Shown one piece after another: positions 43,153 to 50,924 of a DNA stretch of 64,000 nt (position 1 is its first letter; each line of letters opens with the position of its first letter). The stretch is from Nocardioides panacisoli (GTDB lineage: Bacteria > Actinomycetota > Actinomycetes > Propionibacteriales > Nocardioidaceae), in NCBI RefSeq assembly GCF_019448235.1, contig NZ_CP080409.1, forward strand, positions 62,001-126,000, written 5' to 3'. The position numbers and the translations under genes are program-made. The notes beneath the pieces are model-generated. The model was not told where the DNA came from, did not search any database, and was given only the letters and a program-made list of their open reading frames with translations.

Positions 43153-43904
43153 GGGGCCACTCCTTCGGTCGCCACGCTCGGTGGGTGCTGGTCCAGGTGG
43201 TCGGCGATGCGCCAGATCCGGCGGGCGTTGAGCAGGTCGGCCACCACGTAGAAGGCGAGCGCGACCACGATCGCCCACGGCAGGTGCGCCGTCGGCACCA
43301 GCAGCGGGGCGAGGCCCAGCGTCGCGATTTCCGCCTCCACCGCCCACGGCACCGCGGAGACCGAGTGACGCTCGCAGTAGCCGACCCACTGCCGCAGCGG
43401 CGTCCACGACGGGCTCCACGCGTGTGCGGAGCCGCCGGTGCCGAGGCCGGCGCGCGCCGCGAGGCGCTTGCGGTAGCCCAGCTGCCAGTTGTAGATCCCG
43501 AGCAGGCCGAGCAGCACGAGCAGCCACGGCAACGCGAGGTGTCCGGCGTCCACCAGGTACCACCCAAGCGCGGCGTACGCCGCCGTCACGCCGATCACGT
43601 CGGCGCCGAGGTCGAAGAACGCGCCTCGCGTGCTGCACGTGCCCTGGAGGCGGGCGACGGCACCGTCGAGGCAGTCGACGAAGAACCGGAGGAGGAAGAG
43701 CACACCGCCGGTGCGGAGGCGTCCGGTGGCGAAGCACGCGGCCGCCGCGACGCCGAGCGTGAGCGCGACCGCGGTCAGCCGGTTGGGGGTCACCGCCCCC
43801 ATGCCGGCGAGGCGCCGGGCCAGGGGCTGCCCGAGCGGGTCCACGGCGAAGTGCGTCCACAACTCCGTCAGTGGCTGGCCGATCCGAGGGGCCTCAGCAC
43901 TCAT
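43149..43904 (-). CDS. CDP-alcohol phosphatidyltransferase family protein
   Basis: This is a 251-residue membrane enzyme. The complete family motif DG-x2-AR-x8-G-x3-D-x3-D is present as DGAVAR...GAFFDLGAD (about residues 80-102), so it should be catalytically competent. It would move a phospho-alcohol group from a CDP donor to an acceptor lipid or polymer. Six hydrophobic segments are visible. It is the first gene of a two-gene operon with the glycosyltransferase and diverges from a fused nucleotidyltransferase-aminotransferase, which may make its CDP-activated substrate. Confidence 0.9.
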   Translation of the reverse strand: MSAEAPRIGQPLTELWTHFAVDPLGQPLARRLAGMGAVTPNRLTAVALTLGVAAAACFATGRLRTGGVLFLLRFFVDCLDGAVARLQGTCSTRGAFFDLGADVIGVTAAYAALGWYLVDAGHLALPWLLVLLGLLGIYNWQLGYRKRLAARAGLGTGGSAHAWSPSWTPLRQWVGYCERHSVSAVPWAVEAEIATLGLAPLLVPTAHLPWAIVVALAFYVVADLLNARRIWRIADHLDQHPPSVATEGVAP

Positions 43905-44040
43905 CGCCCAATCGCCTCCGTGTGGTGTCCGTGGCCGCGCTGCGCCGCTGGTCGTCGCAGGGCCACCACGCCATCGAACCCGACCGCCCGTGGCGCTGTA
44001 CTCACCGATTTGGGCGATGTTCGGCGTCCTCGGGCGGACC

Positions 44041-44046
44041 TAGCGT
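44041..44046 (+). promoter_or_regulatory. -10 box TAGCGT before the fused nucleotidyltransferase gene
   Basis: TAGCGT lies in the 185-base divergent gap, about 44 bases before the ATG at 44090, giving a short leader. The rest of the gap (43905-44089) holds no gene. Confidence 0.35.
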
Positions 44047-44089
44047 CACGGGAGTCAGCCATCGACCCACCACCCCACGGGGGCCTCTC

Positions 44090-45910
44090 ATGCAAGCTGT
44101 GATCCTCGCTGCCGGGATGGGGCGCCGACTCGGGCGCCTCACCGGCGACCGCACCAAGGGCATGGTCGAGGTGCACGGGCGCACCCTGCTGCACCGGAGC
44201 ATGGACGCGTTGGTCGAGCACGGCGTCGAGCGCATCGTGCTGGTGGTGGGGCACCGCGCGGACGGCGTCCGCGAGGCCGTCGGGACCGAGCACCGTGGCG
44301 TGCCGGTGCACTACGTCGACAACCCCGACTACGCCACCACCAACAACATCCACTCCCTGCACCTGGCCGCGGCCGAGCTGGTCAGCGACGACACGCTGCT
44401 GCTGGAGAGCGACCTGATCTACGACGCCCGCATCATCGAGCGGTTGGTGAACCACCCGGCGCCGGACGTGGTGGCGGTCGCGGCGCGCGAGTCCTGGATG
44501 AACGGCACCATGGTCACCCTCGGGCCGGACCGGCAGATCGAGTCCTTCGTGCCCGCCCACCGGGTCGACCCACGCTCGGCCGAGGACCTCTACAAGACCG
44601 TCAACATCTACAAGTTCTCCCGTCGCTTCCTCGAGGACCAGTACCTCCCCTTCCTCCAGGCCTACGTGCGGTCCGTGGGCGTCAACGAGTACTACGAGCA
44701 GGTGCTCCGGGTGATCGCCGGGCTGGACCACGGCGGCCTGGTCGGTATGCCGGTGGACGAGCGCTGGTACGAGATCGACGACCTGCAGGACTACCGCATC
44801 GCCGAGACGCTGTTCGCCCCGCACGAGGAGCGCTACGAATACTTCCTGCGCCGTCACGGCGGGTTCTGGCGGTTCCCGCAGGTGCTGGACTACTGCTACC
44901 TGGTCAACCCCTGGTTCCCCACCGAGGCGATGTACGAGGACTTCGGCCGCTCGATGCGCCACCTGCTCGCCGACTACCCCTCCAGCCTGCAGGTGCAGGC
45001 CCAGCTCGCGGCCGAGATGTTCGACGGCGACCCCGCCTGCTTCACCGTCGGCAACGGGGCCGCCGAGCTCATCGCCACGCTCGGCGAGGTGCTCGACGCC
45101 GGACGCGTCGGCGTCACCGTGCCGACCTTCGAGGAGTACCTCAAGCGCTTCCCGCATGCCCAGGTGGTGACCAAGGAGGCAGGCGGCGCCGACTTCGAGA
45201 CCGGCTTCGACCACCATGCCGAGCTGCTGGCGCGGGTGGACGCACTCGTGCTGGTGAACCCCGAGAACCCGACCGGGCGCTGCCTCACCGCCGAGGAGGT
45301 GGTGGCGTTGCTGGAGCTCGCCGAGGAGACCGGCAAGCGGATCGTGCTTGACGAGTCCTTCGTGGACTTCACCGACCCGACCCACTGCACCAGCCTGCTG
45401 CGCCAGGGCGTCCTGGACGACCACCCCTCGCTGGTCGTCCTCAAGAGCATCAGCAAGAGCTACGGGGTTCCCGGGGCACGGCTGGGCGTCATGGCCACCC
45501 GCGACGCGGACCTGCTCGGCCGCGTCGTGGAGCGGCTGCCGGTGTGGAACATCAACTCCATGGGGGAGCACTTCCTCCAGGTCATCGGCCGCCACCGCGG
45601 TGAGTACGTCGACGCCTGCGCGGAGCTGCGTGCGGAACGCGAGCGCTTCGCCAAGGCGCTCGACGACATCCGCGACCTCCACGTCGTGCCCTCGCAGGCC
45701 AACTACCTCCTCTGCCGGCTGCCCGACGGGGTCTCCAGCCGCAGCGTCGTCACCCGGCTGCTCAACGAGCACGACATCCTGGTCAAGGACTGCGGGGGCA
45801 AGCCCGGCTTCGGTGACGGGGCGGCGTACGTGCGCATCGCGGTGCGGGACGAGGTCGACAACGAGGTCATGATCGGCGCCCTCCGCGGCGTGCTGGCCTC
45901 GGTCCGCTGA
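44090..45910 (+). CDS. Fused NTP-transferase / class I-II aminotransferase
   Basis: This is a 606-residue two-domain protein. Residues ~1-235 are a LicC-like nucleotidyltransferase: LAAGMGRRLGRLTGDRTKGM, then NPDYATTNNIHSLHLA and LLLESDLIYD with the metal-binding Asp. Residues ~245-606 are a PLP-dependent, HisC-like aminotransferase (VLVNPENPTGRC), with the PLP Lys in SISKSYG near residue 455. The fusion recalls PntC-type phosphonate cytidylyltransferase-transaminases, but no phosphonate-forming gene is in the window. It may make an amino-alcohol phosphate and activate it as a CDP derivative for the divergent phosphatidyltransferase. Confidence 0.88.
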   Translation: MQAVILAAGMGRRLGRLTGDRTKGMVEVHGRTLLHRSMDALVEHGVERIVLVVGHRADGVREAVGTEHRGVPVHYVDNPDYATTNNIHSLHLAAAELVSDDTLLLESDLIYDARIIERLVNHPAPDVVAVAARESWMNGTMVTLGPDRQIESFVPAHRVDPRSAEDLYKTVNIYKFSRRFLEDQYLPFLQAYVRSVGVNEYYEQVLRVIAGLDHGGLVGMPVDERWYEIDDLQDYRIAETLFAPHEERYEYFLRRHGGFWRFPQVLDYCYLVNPWFPTEAMYEDFGRSMRHLLADYPSSLQVQAQLAAEMFDGDPACFTVGNGAAELIATLGEVLDAGRVGVTVPTFEEYLKRFPHAQVVTKEAGGADFETGFDHHAELLARVDALVLVNPENPTGRCLTAEEVVALLELAEETGKRIVLDESFVDFTDPTHCTSLLRQGVLDDHPSLVVLKSISKSYGVPGARLGVMATRDADLLGRVVERLPVWNINSMGEHFLQVIGRHRGEYVDACAELRAERERFAKALDDIRDLHVVPSQANYLLCRLPDGVSSRSVVTRLLNEHDILVKDCGGKPGFGDGAAYVRIAVRDEVDNEVMIGALRGVLASVR

Positions 45911-45915
45911 GCGGT

Positions 45916-45953
45916 CCGTTGAGCCCCGGATCGGCGGATCCGGGGCTCAACGG
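45916..45953. terminator. Perfect 17-bp hairpin terminator
   Basis: CCGTTGAGCCCCGGATC (45916-45932) pairs perfectly with 45937-45953 around a GGCG loop. It lies between the convergent aminotransferase fusion gene and the glycosylphosphotransferase gene, so it probably terminates both transcripts. Confidence 0.85.
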
Positions 45954-45956
45954 CGG

Positions 45957-47387
45957 TCAGTAGGCGCCGCGGTGGCCGCAGACGGCGGACACGGTGAGCA
46001 GCAGGATCTTCAGGTCCAGCAGCGGCGACCAGTTGTCGACGTAGGACAGGTCGAGGCGCACGCTCTCGTCCCAGTCGAGGTCGGAGCGGCCCGAGACCTG
46101 CCACAGGCCGGTGATGCCCGGCGCCACGGCGAAGCGCCGGTGCACGTCGTCGGCGTACTGCGCGACCTCCTCGGGCAGCGGCGGCCGGGGACCGACCAGT
46201 GCCATGTCGCCGCGCGCGACGTTGAGCAGCTGCGGCAGCTCGTCGAGGGAGTAGCGGCGCAGGAAGCGACCCAGCCGGGTGATCCGGGGGTCCTGGCGCA
46301 TCTTGAACAGCACGCCGTCGTTCTCGTTGAGGTCGGCCAGGTCGTCGCGCTGCTGCACCGCGTCGGTGCGCATGGTGCGGAACTTGTACATCGTGAACGG
46401 CACCTCGTGCTGGCCCACGCGCGTCTGCCGGAACACCGCGGGACCGGCGGAGTCCCACCGGATCGCGACGGCGACGGCGAGCAGCAGCGGTGAGAGCAGC
46501 ACCAGCGCGCTCGCCGCGGCGACACGGCCACACCACCGCGCCACGGTGCGACGCACGCTGGTGAGCTCGGTGTGGCGCACGTGCACCAGCGGCAGCTCCT
46601 CCAACGTCGCGACCGAGGCGCGCTGGACGCCGACCCCGGTGAGGCCGGGGGACAGCAGCAGGTGGCGGTCGTCCTCGGCGAGGCGCCACGCCAGCCGGCG
46701 GGTCGCCGCCGGCGTGAGGTGCGGGCACGGCAGCACGATCACGCCGTCGACCTCGAGGGACTCGGCCTGGACGGGGATGAGCTCGGGGTCGGGGCCGCAC
46801 ACCCCGACCACTCCCACGGGGCCGCGGGCGTTGCGCGAGAGCTCCCGGACGAGGCGTTGTGCGGCGGTGTCGTGGCCGACGACCAGCACCCGCGACGTGG
46901 CGCGGCCGGTGCGCTGCCGGGCGCGGTCGGTCGCACCGACGACCAGTCGGTGCGCGGTCGACACGGCAACGGTCATCGCGACGGCCCCGATGACGGCCGG
47001 GCGGGGCACCGTGGGCAGCAGGAACCAGGCGGCCGCGGCGGCGAGGACGGTCAGCCGGACCCCCGCACACAGCACGGTGCGGGTCTCGCCGCGGCAGGCG
47101 TCGACCAGCCGGTCCCGGTAGCCGCCGACGCTGGCGACCAGGGCGACCCAGCCGATCACGAGTGAGACGGTGAGGACGACCGCGGTCGCCGACACGGCCG
47201 CGACCCAGCCCGGCCAGACCAGCACCACACTGCCCGTCGCGGCGGCGACCACGTCGGCCAGGACCCGCTCGGTCGACCGCGTGCGGACCCCGCTGGTGCG
47301 CAGGCGCCGGGACGGTCGCGGCATCGAGACCCGCGGGACCGCCGGCGCACCCGGCAGCAGTTGGGGTCCGAGGCCGGCGAGGGTCAT
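45957..47387 (-). CDS. Polyprenyl-phosphate glycosylphosphotransferase
   Basis: This is a 476-residue WbaP/CpsE-type initiating transferase. It places the first sugar-phosphate on undecaprenyl phosphate to start exopolysaccharide synthesis. Four N-terminal membrane segments, a Rossmann-like cytoplasmic region (TSRVLVVGHDTAAQRLVREL) and a fifth hydrophobic helix (SALVLLSPLLLAVAVAIRW) precede the catalytic domain. That domain holds VFRQTRVGQ, FTMYKFRTMR, SLDELPQLLNV and GITGLWQVSGRS. The ATG start overlaps the stop of the Alg13-like gene, making it the third gene of a coupled operon. Confidence 0.94.
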   Translation of the reverse strand: MTLAGLGPQLLPGAPAVPRVSMPRPSRRLRTSGVRTRSTERVLADVVAAATGSVVLVWPGWVAAVSATAVVLTVSLVIGWVALVASVGGYRDRLVDACRGETRTVLCAGVRLTVLAAAAAWFLLPTVPRPAVIGAVAMTVAVSTAHRLVVGATDRARQRTGRATSRVLVVGHDTAAQRLVRELSRNARGPVGVVGVCGPDPELIPVQAESLEVDGVIVLPCPHLTPAATRRLAWRLAEDDRHLLLSPGLTGVGVQRASVATLEELPLVHVRHTELTSVRRTVARWCGRVAAASALVLLSPLLLAVAVAIRWDSAGPAVFRQTRVGQHEVPFTMYKFRTMRTDAVQQRDDLADLNENDGVLFKMRQDPRITRLGRFLRRYSLDELPQLLNVARGDMALVGPRPPLPEEVAQYADDVHRRFAVAPGITGLWQVSGRSDLDWDESVRLDLSYVDNWSPLLDLKILLLTVSAVCGHRGAY

Positions 47388-47944
47388 CGGCCCGCGTGGG
47401 TGAGTCGTCGCTGCTGGGTGGCCGCCACGAGCTCGCCGAAGCGGCGACACGTGGTGGCGTCGGGGCCGCGGTCGAGCACCGAGGCGTGTCCCGCGCCGAT
47501 GGCGGCGTGCACCTCGCGGCGGAAGTCGGTCTCCGTGAGCGTGCGGTGGATGCCGCCACCCAGCGCGAGGCGCTCGGTGAACCGGACCTGGTGGTCGTCG
47601 ACGTGCTCGCCGTGGTGCGGGTCGCGGGGGACCACCACCGGCACGTGGCCGGCCAGGTGGGCGTCCATGATCATCCCCGGCCCCCCGTGCGTCACCACGG
47701 CGGCGGCACGCTCCAGCAGCCCGTCCAACGTCGCCTGGTCCAGGTAGTCCTGACCCCCGGTGCCGGCCGTGGGGTGCCACGGGGTCGCGCCGTGCTGCAC
47801 GAACCACTCCGCCCAGCCCTCGGCGGCGCAGTCCCGCACCCACGACAGCAGCCGGTCGAAGCGGTGGTGGTCGGTGCCCACGAAGACCGCGACGAGGGGA
47901 CGGCGTACGTCGGTGCCCGGCCGGTCCCACTCCACGGCGATCAC
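47384..47944 (-). CDS. Alg13/PssE-like glycosyltransferase subunit
   Basis: This is a 186-residue protein resembling the catalytic half of split GT-B enzymes (Alg13, PssE, CpsG). It has VFVGTDHHRFDRLLSWVR at the start and AAAVVTHGGPGMIMDAHLAG (about 100-120), the donor-nucleotide-sugar-binding HGG loop. It should pair with the Alg14-like protein at the membrane to add the second sugar onto the polyprenyl-linked first one. The GTG start overlaps the Alg14-like stop (GTGA), and its own stop overlaps the next start (ATGA). Confidence 0.82.
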   Translation of the reverse strand: MIAVEWDRPGTDVRRPLVAVFVGTDHHRFDRLLSWVRDCAAEGWAEWFVQHGATPWHPTAGTGGQDYLDQATLDGLLERAAAVVTHGGPGMIMDAHLAGHVPVVVPRDPHHGEHVDDHQVRFTERLALGGGIHRTLTETDFRREVHAAIGAGHASVLDRGPDATTCRRFGELVAATQQRRLTHAGR

Positions 47945-48390
47945 CACACACCGCCCAACAGGACCGAGGACCGGTACAGCCGCTGCTGCTCGGGCCACTG
48001 GACCAGGAACAGGTCGGTGACCGGCTGGCACAGCCGCCCGGTCAGCGTGGGGGAGTCGATGCGGTCGAAGACCTCGAGGTAGACCGTGGTCGCGCCGAAC
48101 ATCCGGTGCAGCCAGAAGAACGGGACCGCGACGCCGGCGCCGGTCGAGACGATCACGTCCGGCCGCCACGTGCGCAGCAGGCGCCAGGCCAGGGCGGTGT
48201 TGCGCGCCAGGTTCGGCACGTTGCGGGTCGTCGGGTGGTGCGCCCACGTGACGTCCTCGCCCTGCAACTTGCTCGTCGCGTCCCCGGTCTCGAAGGTGAC
48301 CCACCGTCGTTCGTGGGGAGCCCACCACGGCTCCAGGCGCATCAACTGCGCCAGGTGGCCCCCGGAGGAGCAGACCAGCAGAATCTTCAT
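47941..48390 (-). CDS. Alg14/PssD-like membrane-anchor subunit
   Basis: This is a 149-residue protein with the Alg14/PssD opening KILLVCSSGGHLAQLMRLEP and a central WRPDVIVSTGAGVAVPFFWL segment. In this family it anchors and supports the Alg13-type catalytic partner, which is the next, overlapping gene. It heads the three-gene operon that ends with the initiating glycosylphosphotransferase. Confidence 0.85.
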   Translation of the reverse strand: MKILLVCSSGGHLAQLMRLEPWWAPHERRWVTFETGDATSKLQGEDVTWAHHPTTRNVPNLARNTALAWRLLRTWRPDVIVSTGAGVAVPFFWLHRMFGATTVYLEVFDRIDSPTLTGRLCQPVTDLFLVQWPEQQRLYRSSVLLGGVW

Positions 48391-48493
48391 GTCCCAGGTC
48401 CCAACGTTCGCGCGACGGCGGGATTGCCGATGACCTGAACCCTAGGAATCGGCGGTGCGGACAGGCATGCCCGAAATCGGCGAAAAGGCCGAC

Positions 48494-49174
48494 TCAGTGG
48501 GGCGTTGCCACCCACCCGGCGCGTCGCGCGACGCCCACGGCGGCGACCTGGGAGGACACCTCGAGCTTGGCCAGGATCGACTTGACCTGCGTGCGCACGG
48601 TCGCCTCGGACACGACGCTGTGGCGGGCGATCTCGCGCACCTGGCGTCCCTCGATGAGGTGCGCCAGCACCTCGGACTCGCGCCGGGTGAGGCGCTCCAT
48701 CCGGGACCGTGCATCGCGCACCTCGTGGCGCTCCCGGTGCCATGCCCGCACCATCTGGCCGCGTTCCTCGACCGTGGTCACGGGCAGGCCCTCGTTGATG
48801 CGGCGGATGGTGGCGAGGACGTCGTTGAGCGGCGTCGCCTTCGACATCACCTTGCGCGCCCCGAGCGCGACCGACTCGCCCCACCGCGCCGGCTCCCCGC
48901 TGCCGGTCATGATGATGACCGTGATGCCCTCGGCGACGAGCGGCTCGACCAGGCGCATGCCGTTGCCGTGGCTGCCCAGGTCCAGGTCCAGCAGGACCAT
49001 GGTCGGTCGGGTGCGCAGCACGAGCGGCAACAGGCTCGACACGTCGCGGTGCTCGCCCTCCAGGGCGATGCGGCGTACCTCGTGTCCCTCCACCTGGAGT
49101 GCGACCGCGAGGGTCTCGGCGAAGAGGACGTGGTCCTCCACGATCGTGATGCGGCTACCGGTGTGTCGTCCCAT
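48494..49174 (-). CDS. LuxR-family response regulator of the polysaccharide locus
   Basis: This is a 226-residue regulator. The receiver has ITIVEDHVLFAETLA (acidic pair near residue 13), the phospho-acceptor in MVLLDLDLGSHGNG (about 62) and Lys in KVMSKATP. The LuxR-type HTH reads LTRRESEVLAHLIEGRQVRE followed by TVRTQVKSILAKLEV. A GAGGAG ribosome site precedes the ATG. It lies nine bases after the kinase gene. Its position amid exopolysaccharide genes makes them likely targets, and the palindromes near 50715, 58379 and 60540 are candidate binding sites. Confidence 0.92.
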   Translation of the reverse strand: MGRHTGSRITIVEDHVLFAETLAVALQVEGHEVRRIALEGEHRDVSSLLPLVLRTRPTMVLLDLDLGSHGNGMRLVEPLVAEGITVIIMTGSGEPARWGESVALGARKVMSKATPLNDVLATIRRINEGLPVTTVEERGQMVRAWHRERHEVRDARSRMERLTRRESEVLAHLIEGRQVREIARHSVVSEATVRTQVKSILAKLEVSSQVAAVGVARRAGWVATPH

Positions 49175-49183
49175 GCTGACTCC

Positions 49184-50644
49184 TCAACGTGGCAGGACCA
49201 TGGCGAACGAGGTGCCGCTCGAGGAGTGCTCGAGCACCAGTTCGCCCCCCTGCTGCCGGATGGCTTGACGGGCGGAGAACAGGCCCAACCCCTCACCGGA
49301 GGAGTCCTTGGCCTTGCCACGGCGGGTGAACAGCGTCGACCGGACGTCGGGCGCGATGCCCGGTCCGTCGTCGCGGATGTGCAACGTCACCGTCTCGTGG
49401 TCCGCCTCGGGCGTGATCGTGACGGTGGCGCCGGGAGCGTGCTGGCGGGCGTTGCACAGCACGATGTGGACCGCCTTGGCCAGCTCGAGTGCCGAGCAGG
49501 TGGCGGTGAGGCCGGTCGGTGCCACCTCGATGGTGGCGCCCTGGCTGCGCTGGGCGACGACGAGCGGCTCGAGCAGCTGGTCGAGCTCGACGACCTCGAT
49601 CTCCGCCGCGGCCCGTGCGGCATCGCTCTGCATCATCGCCTGCAACCGCGTGAGCTCGGCCTCGAGCATGCGCTGGAGCGAGTCGCGGTGCTCCGGCGGC
49701 AGGTGGATGGAGGACTGCAACAGCAGGCGCGTCGCGGAGTCGATGCCGGCGACGGTCGCACGGAACTCGTGGAGCATCTCCTCGCCCTGGTGGGCGGCGG
49801 TCTCCGCGCTCGCGGCCCGATCGGTCAGTGCCACCAGGCGCCGTGCGTGGATCCGGAACGCGTCGTGGAGCAACTGCGAGGAGAGCACCACGAGCAGCGC
49901 CGAGCCGATGCCGACCGACAGCGCCACGGTCATCGTCGCGGCCGGCGGCGACAGCGCCGCGTGCGGCAGCAGGTGGTAGCAGAAGACCCCGAAGAGGTTC
50001 AGCGCGATGAAGACGCGTGCCTTCGTCCGCGGGATGCTCCGCAGCGTGTGCGGCGCGGCGTTGGCACACACGCCCGCCGCGACCGGGAAGGCGGCGGCGA
50101 TGAGGGTGAAGGTGGCCCACACCGGCACCGTCGGGCCGAACCACTCCCACAGGTCCCGGATCCCGGCCAGTGCCAGGCCGCCGCCGATGCCGACCATGAG
50201 CGGCTGGCGCCAGCCCATCGCCGGCACGCGGCGTACGCCGGCGCGCACCATCGCCACGATCGCCACGATCGCGAGCAGGTCGACCACCGAGAGTGGTGTC
50301 GACCACGAGCTCGACGGCGGCGCGAGCAGCGGCTGGAGGTAGACCCCCATGCACAGCAGCGCCGCGGCAGCCCAGGCCGATCCGGGTTCACCGAGCAGGA
50401 ACCACCGGCAGATGAGCATCACCGCACTCGCGAGCACCGCGAGGTTGAAGCACATCCACACCGGGCCCGGATCGGAGAGACCCGTGGTCGTCTCCTGGCT
50501 CGCCCACACGAGCATGGTGATCAGGAGCGCTACGGGCGCTCCTGCCATGAGAATGACTTTGTTCCGCCGTTGACGAAGGGTGCGGAGACCGCGGACACAG
50601 ACGTTCCGCAGTGCCCGGCGTGGCCCGAATCGCCGGTGGATCAC
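49184..50644 (-). CDS. Membrane sensor histidine kinase of the polysaccharide locus
   Basis: This is about 486 residues. After a basic N-terminus (TLRQRRNK), eight to nine hydrophobic segments fill residues ~35-260. A dimerisation helix follows with the probable phospho-His in GEEMLHEFRATVAGID (near 293), then an HATPase domain with VLCNARQHAPG (N box), IRDDGPGIAP and SGEGLGLFSARQA. It has no separate sensor domain, so the membrane part is the likely sensor. The start is uncertain: GTG 50644 keeps the basic residues before the first helix, ATG 50545 is shorter, and GTG 50737 would read through a palindromic regulatory site. Confidence 0.85.
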   Translation of the reverse strand: MIHRRFGPRRALRNVCVRGLRTLRQRRNKVILMAGAPVALLITMLVWASQETTTGLSDPGPVWMCFNLAVLASAVMLICRWFLLGEPGSAWAAAALLCMGVYLQPLLAPPSSSWSTPLSVVDLLAIVAIVAMVRAGVRRVPAMGWRQPLMVGIGGGLALAGIRDLWEWFGPTVPVWATFTLIAAAFPVAAGVCANAAPHTLRSIPRTKARVFIALNLFGVFCYHLLPHAALSPPAATMTVALSVGIGSALLVVLSSQLLHDAFRIHARRLVALTDRAASAETAAHQGEEMLHEFRATVAGIDSATRLLLQSSIHLPPEHRDSLQRMLEAELTRLQAMMQSDAARAAAEIEVVELDQLLEPLVVAQRSQGATIEVAPTGLTATCSALELAKAVHIVLCNARQHAPGATVTITPEADHETVTLHIRDDGPGIAPDVRSTLFTRRGKAKDSSGEGLGLFSARQAIRQQGGELVLEHSSSGTSFAMVLPR

Positions 50645-50714
50645 TCCCAGTTGAGCCGTGGTCTTCTGTTCCCCCCGTGGCGGGTTTCCCCTGTCCACCC
50701 GAGAGATATTAGGA

Positions 50715-50729
50715 CGATATCGGCGATCT
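50715..50729. promoter_or_regulatory. CGATATCGGCGATCT site between kinase and Wzz genes
   Basis: This 15-base word matches 14 bases of CGATATCGGTGATCT at 60543-60557, upstream of the wzy-wzz fusion. AT-cored palindromes are rare in this GC-rich DNA. It lies 71 bases upstream of the chosen kinase start and 196 bases before the Wzz gene, a plausible shared operator for the regulator pair next door. Confidence 0.5.
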
Positions 50730-50737
50730 GTCACCAC

Positions 50738-50849
50738 TTATGGGGGTCATACCCATAACTGGGGACGGCCGGCATCGTTGTTCTCCCTCTCGGCCGGATG
50801 CGTGCGCCCTGCGCCCGGTGCCCCGGCGGGTTGTCCCCAATTTGTGGGG
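50738..50849. promoter_or_regulatory. Inverted repeats in the divergent kinase/Wzz gap
   Basis: TTATGGG (50738-50744) faces CCCATAA (50752-50758), and CCCCA (50835-50839) faces TGGGG (50845-50849). The 280-base gap 50645-50924 holds no gene. It is AT-rich for this genome and contains these two inverted repeats plus the CGATATCGG site, so it is a likely multi-site control region for the two divergent transcripts. Confidence 0.45.
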
Positions 50850-50924
50850 TTTCTCCCGACGGGCGACCCGTGGCCGCCGCCGTCGTGGTCACCATGTCGC
50901 CCTCACGTTCAGTAGGGGGACAGC

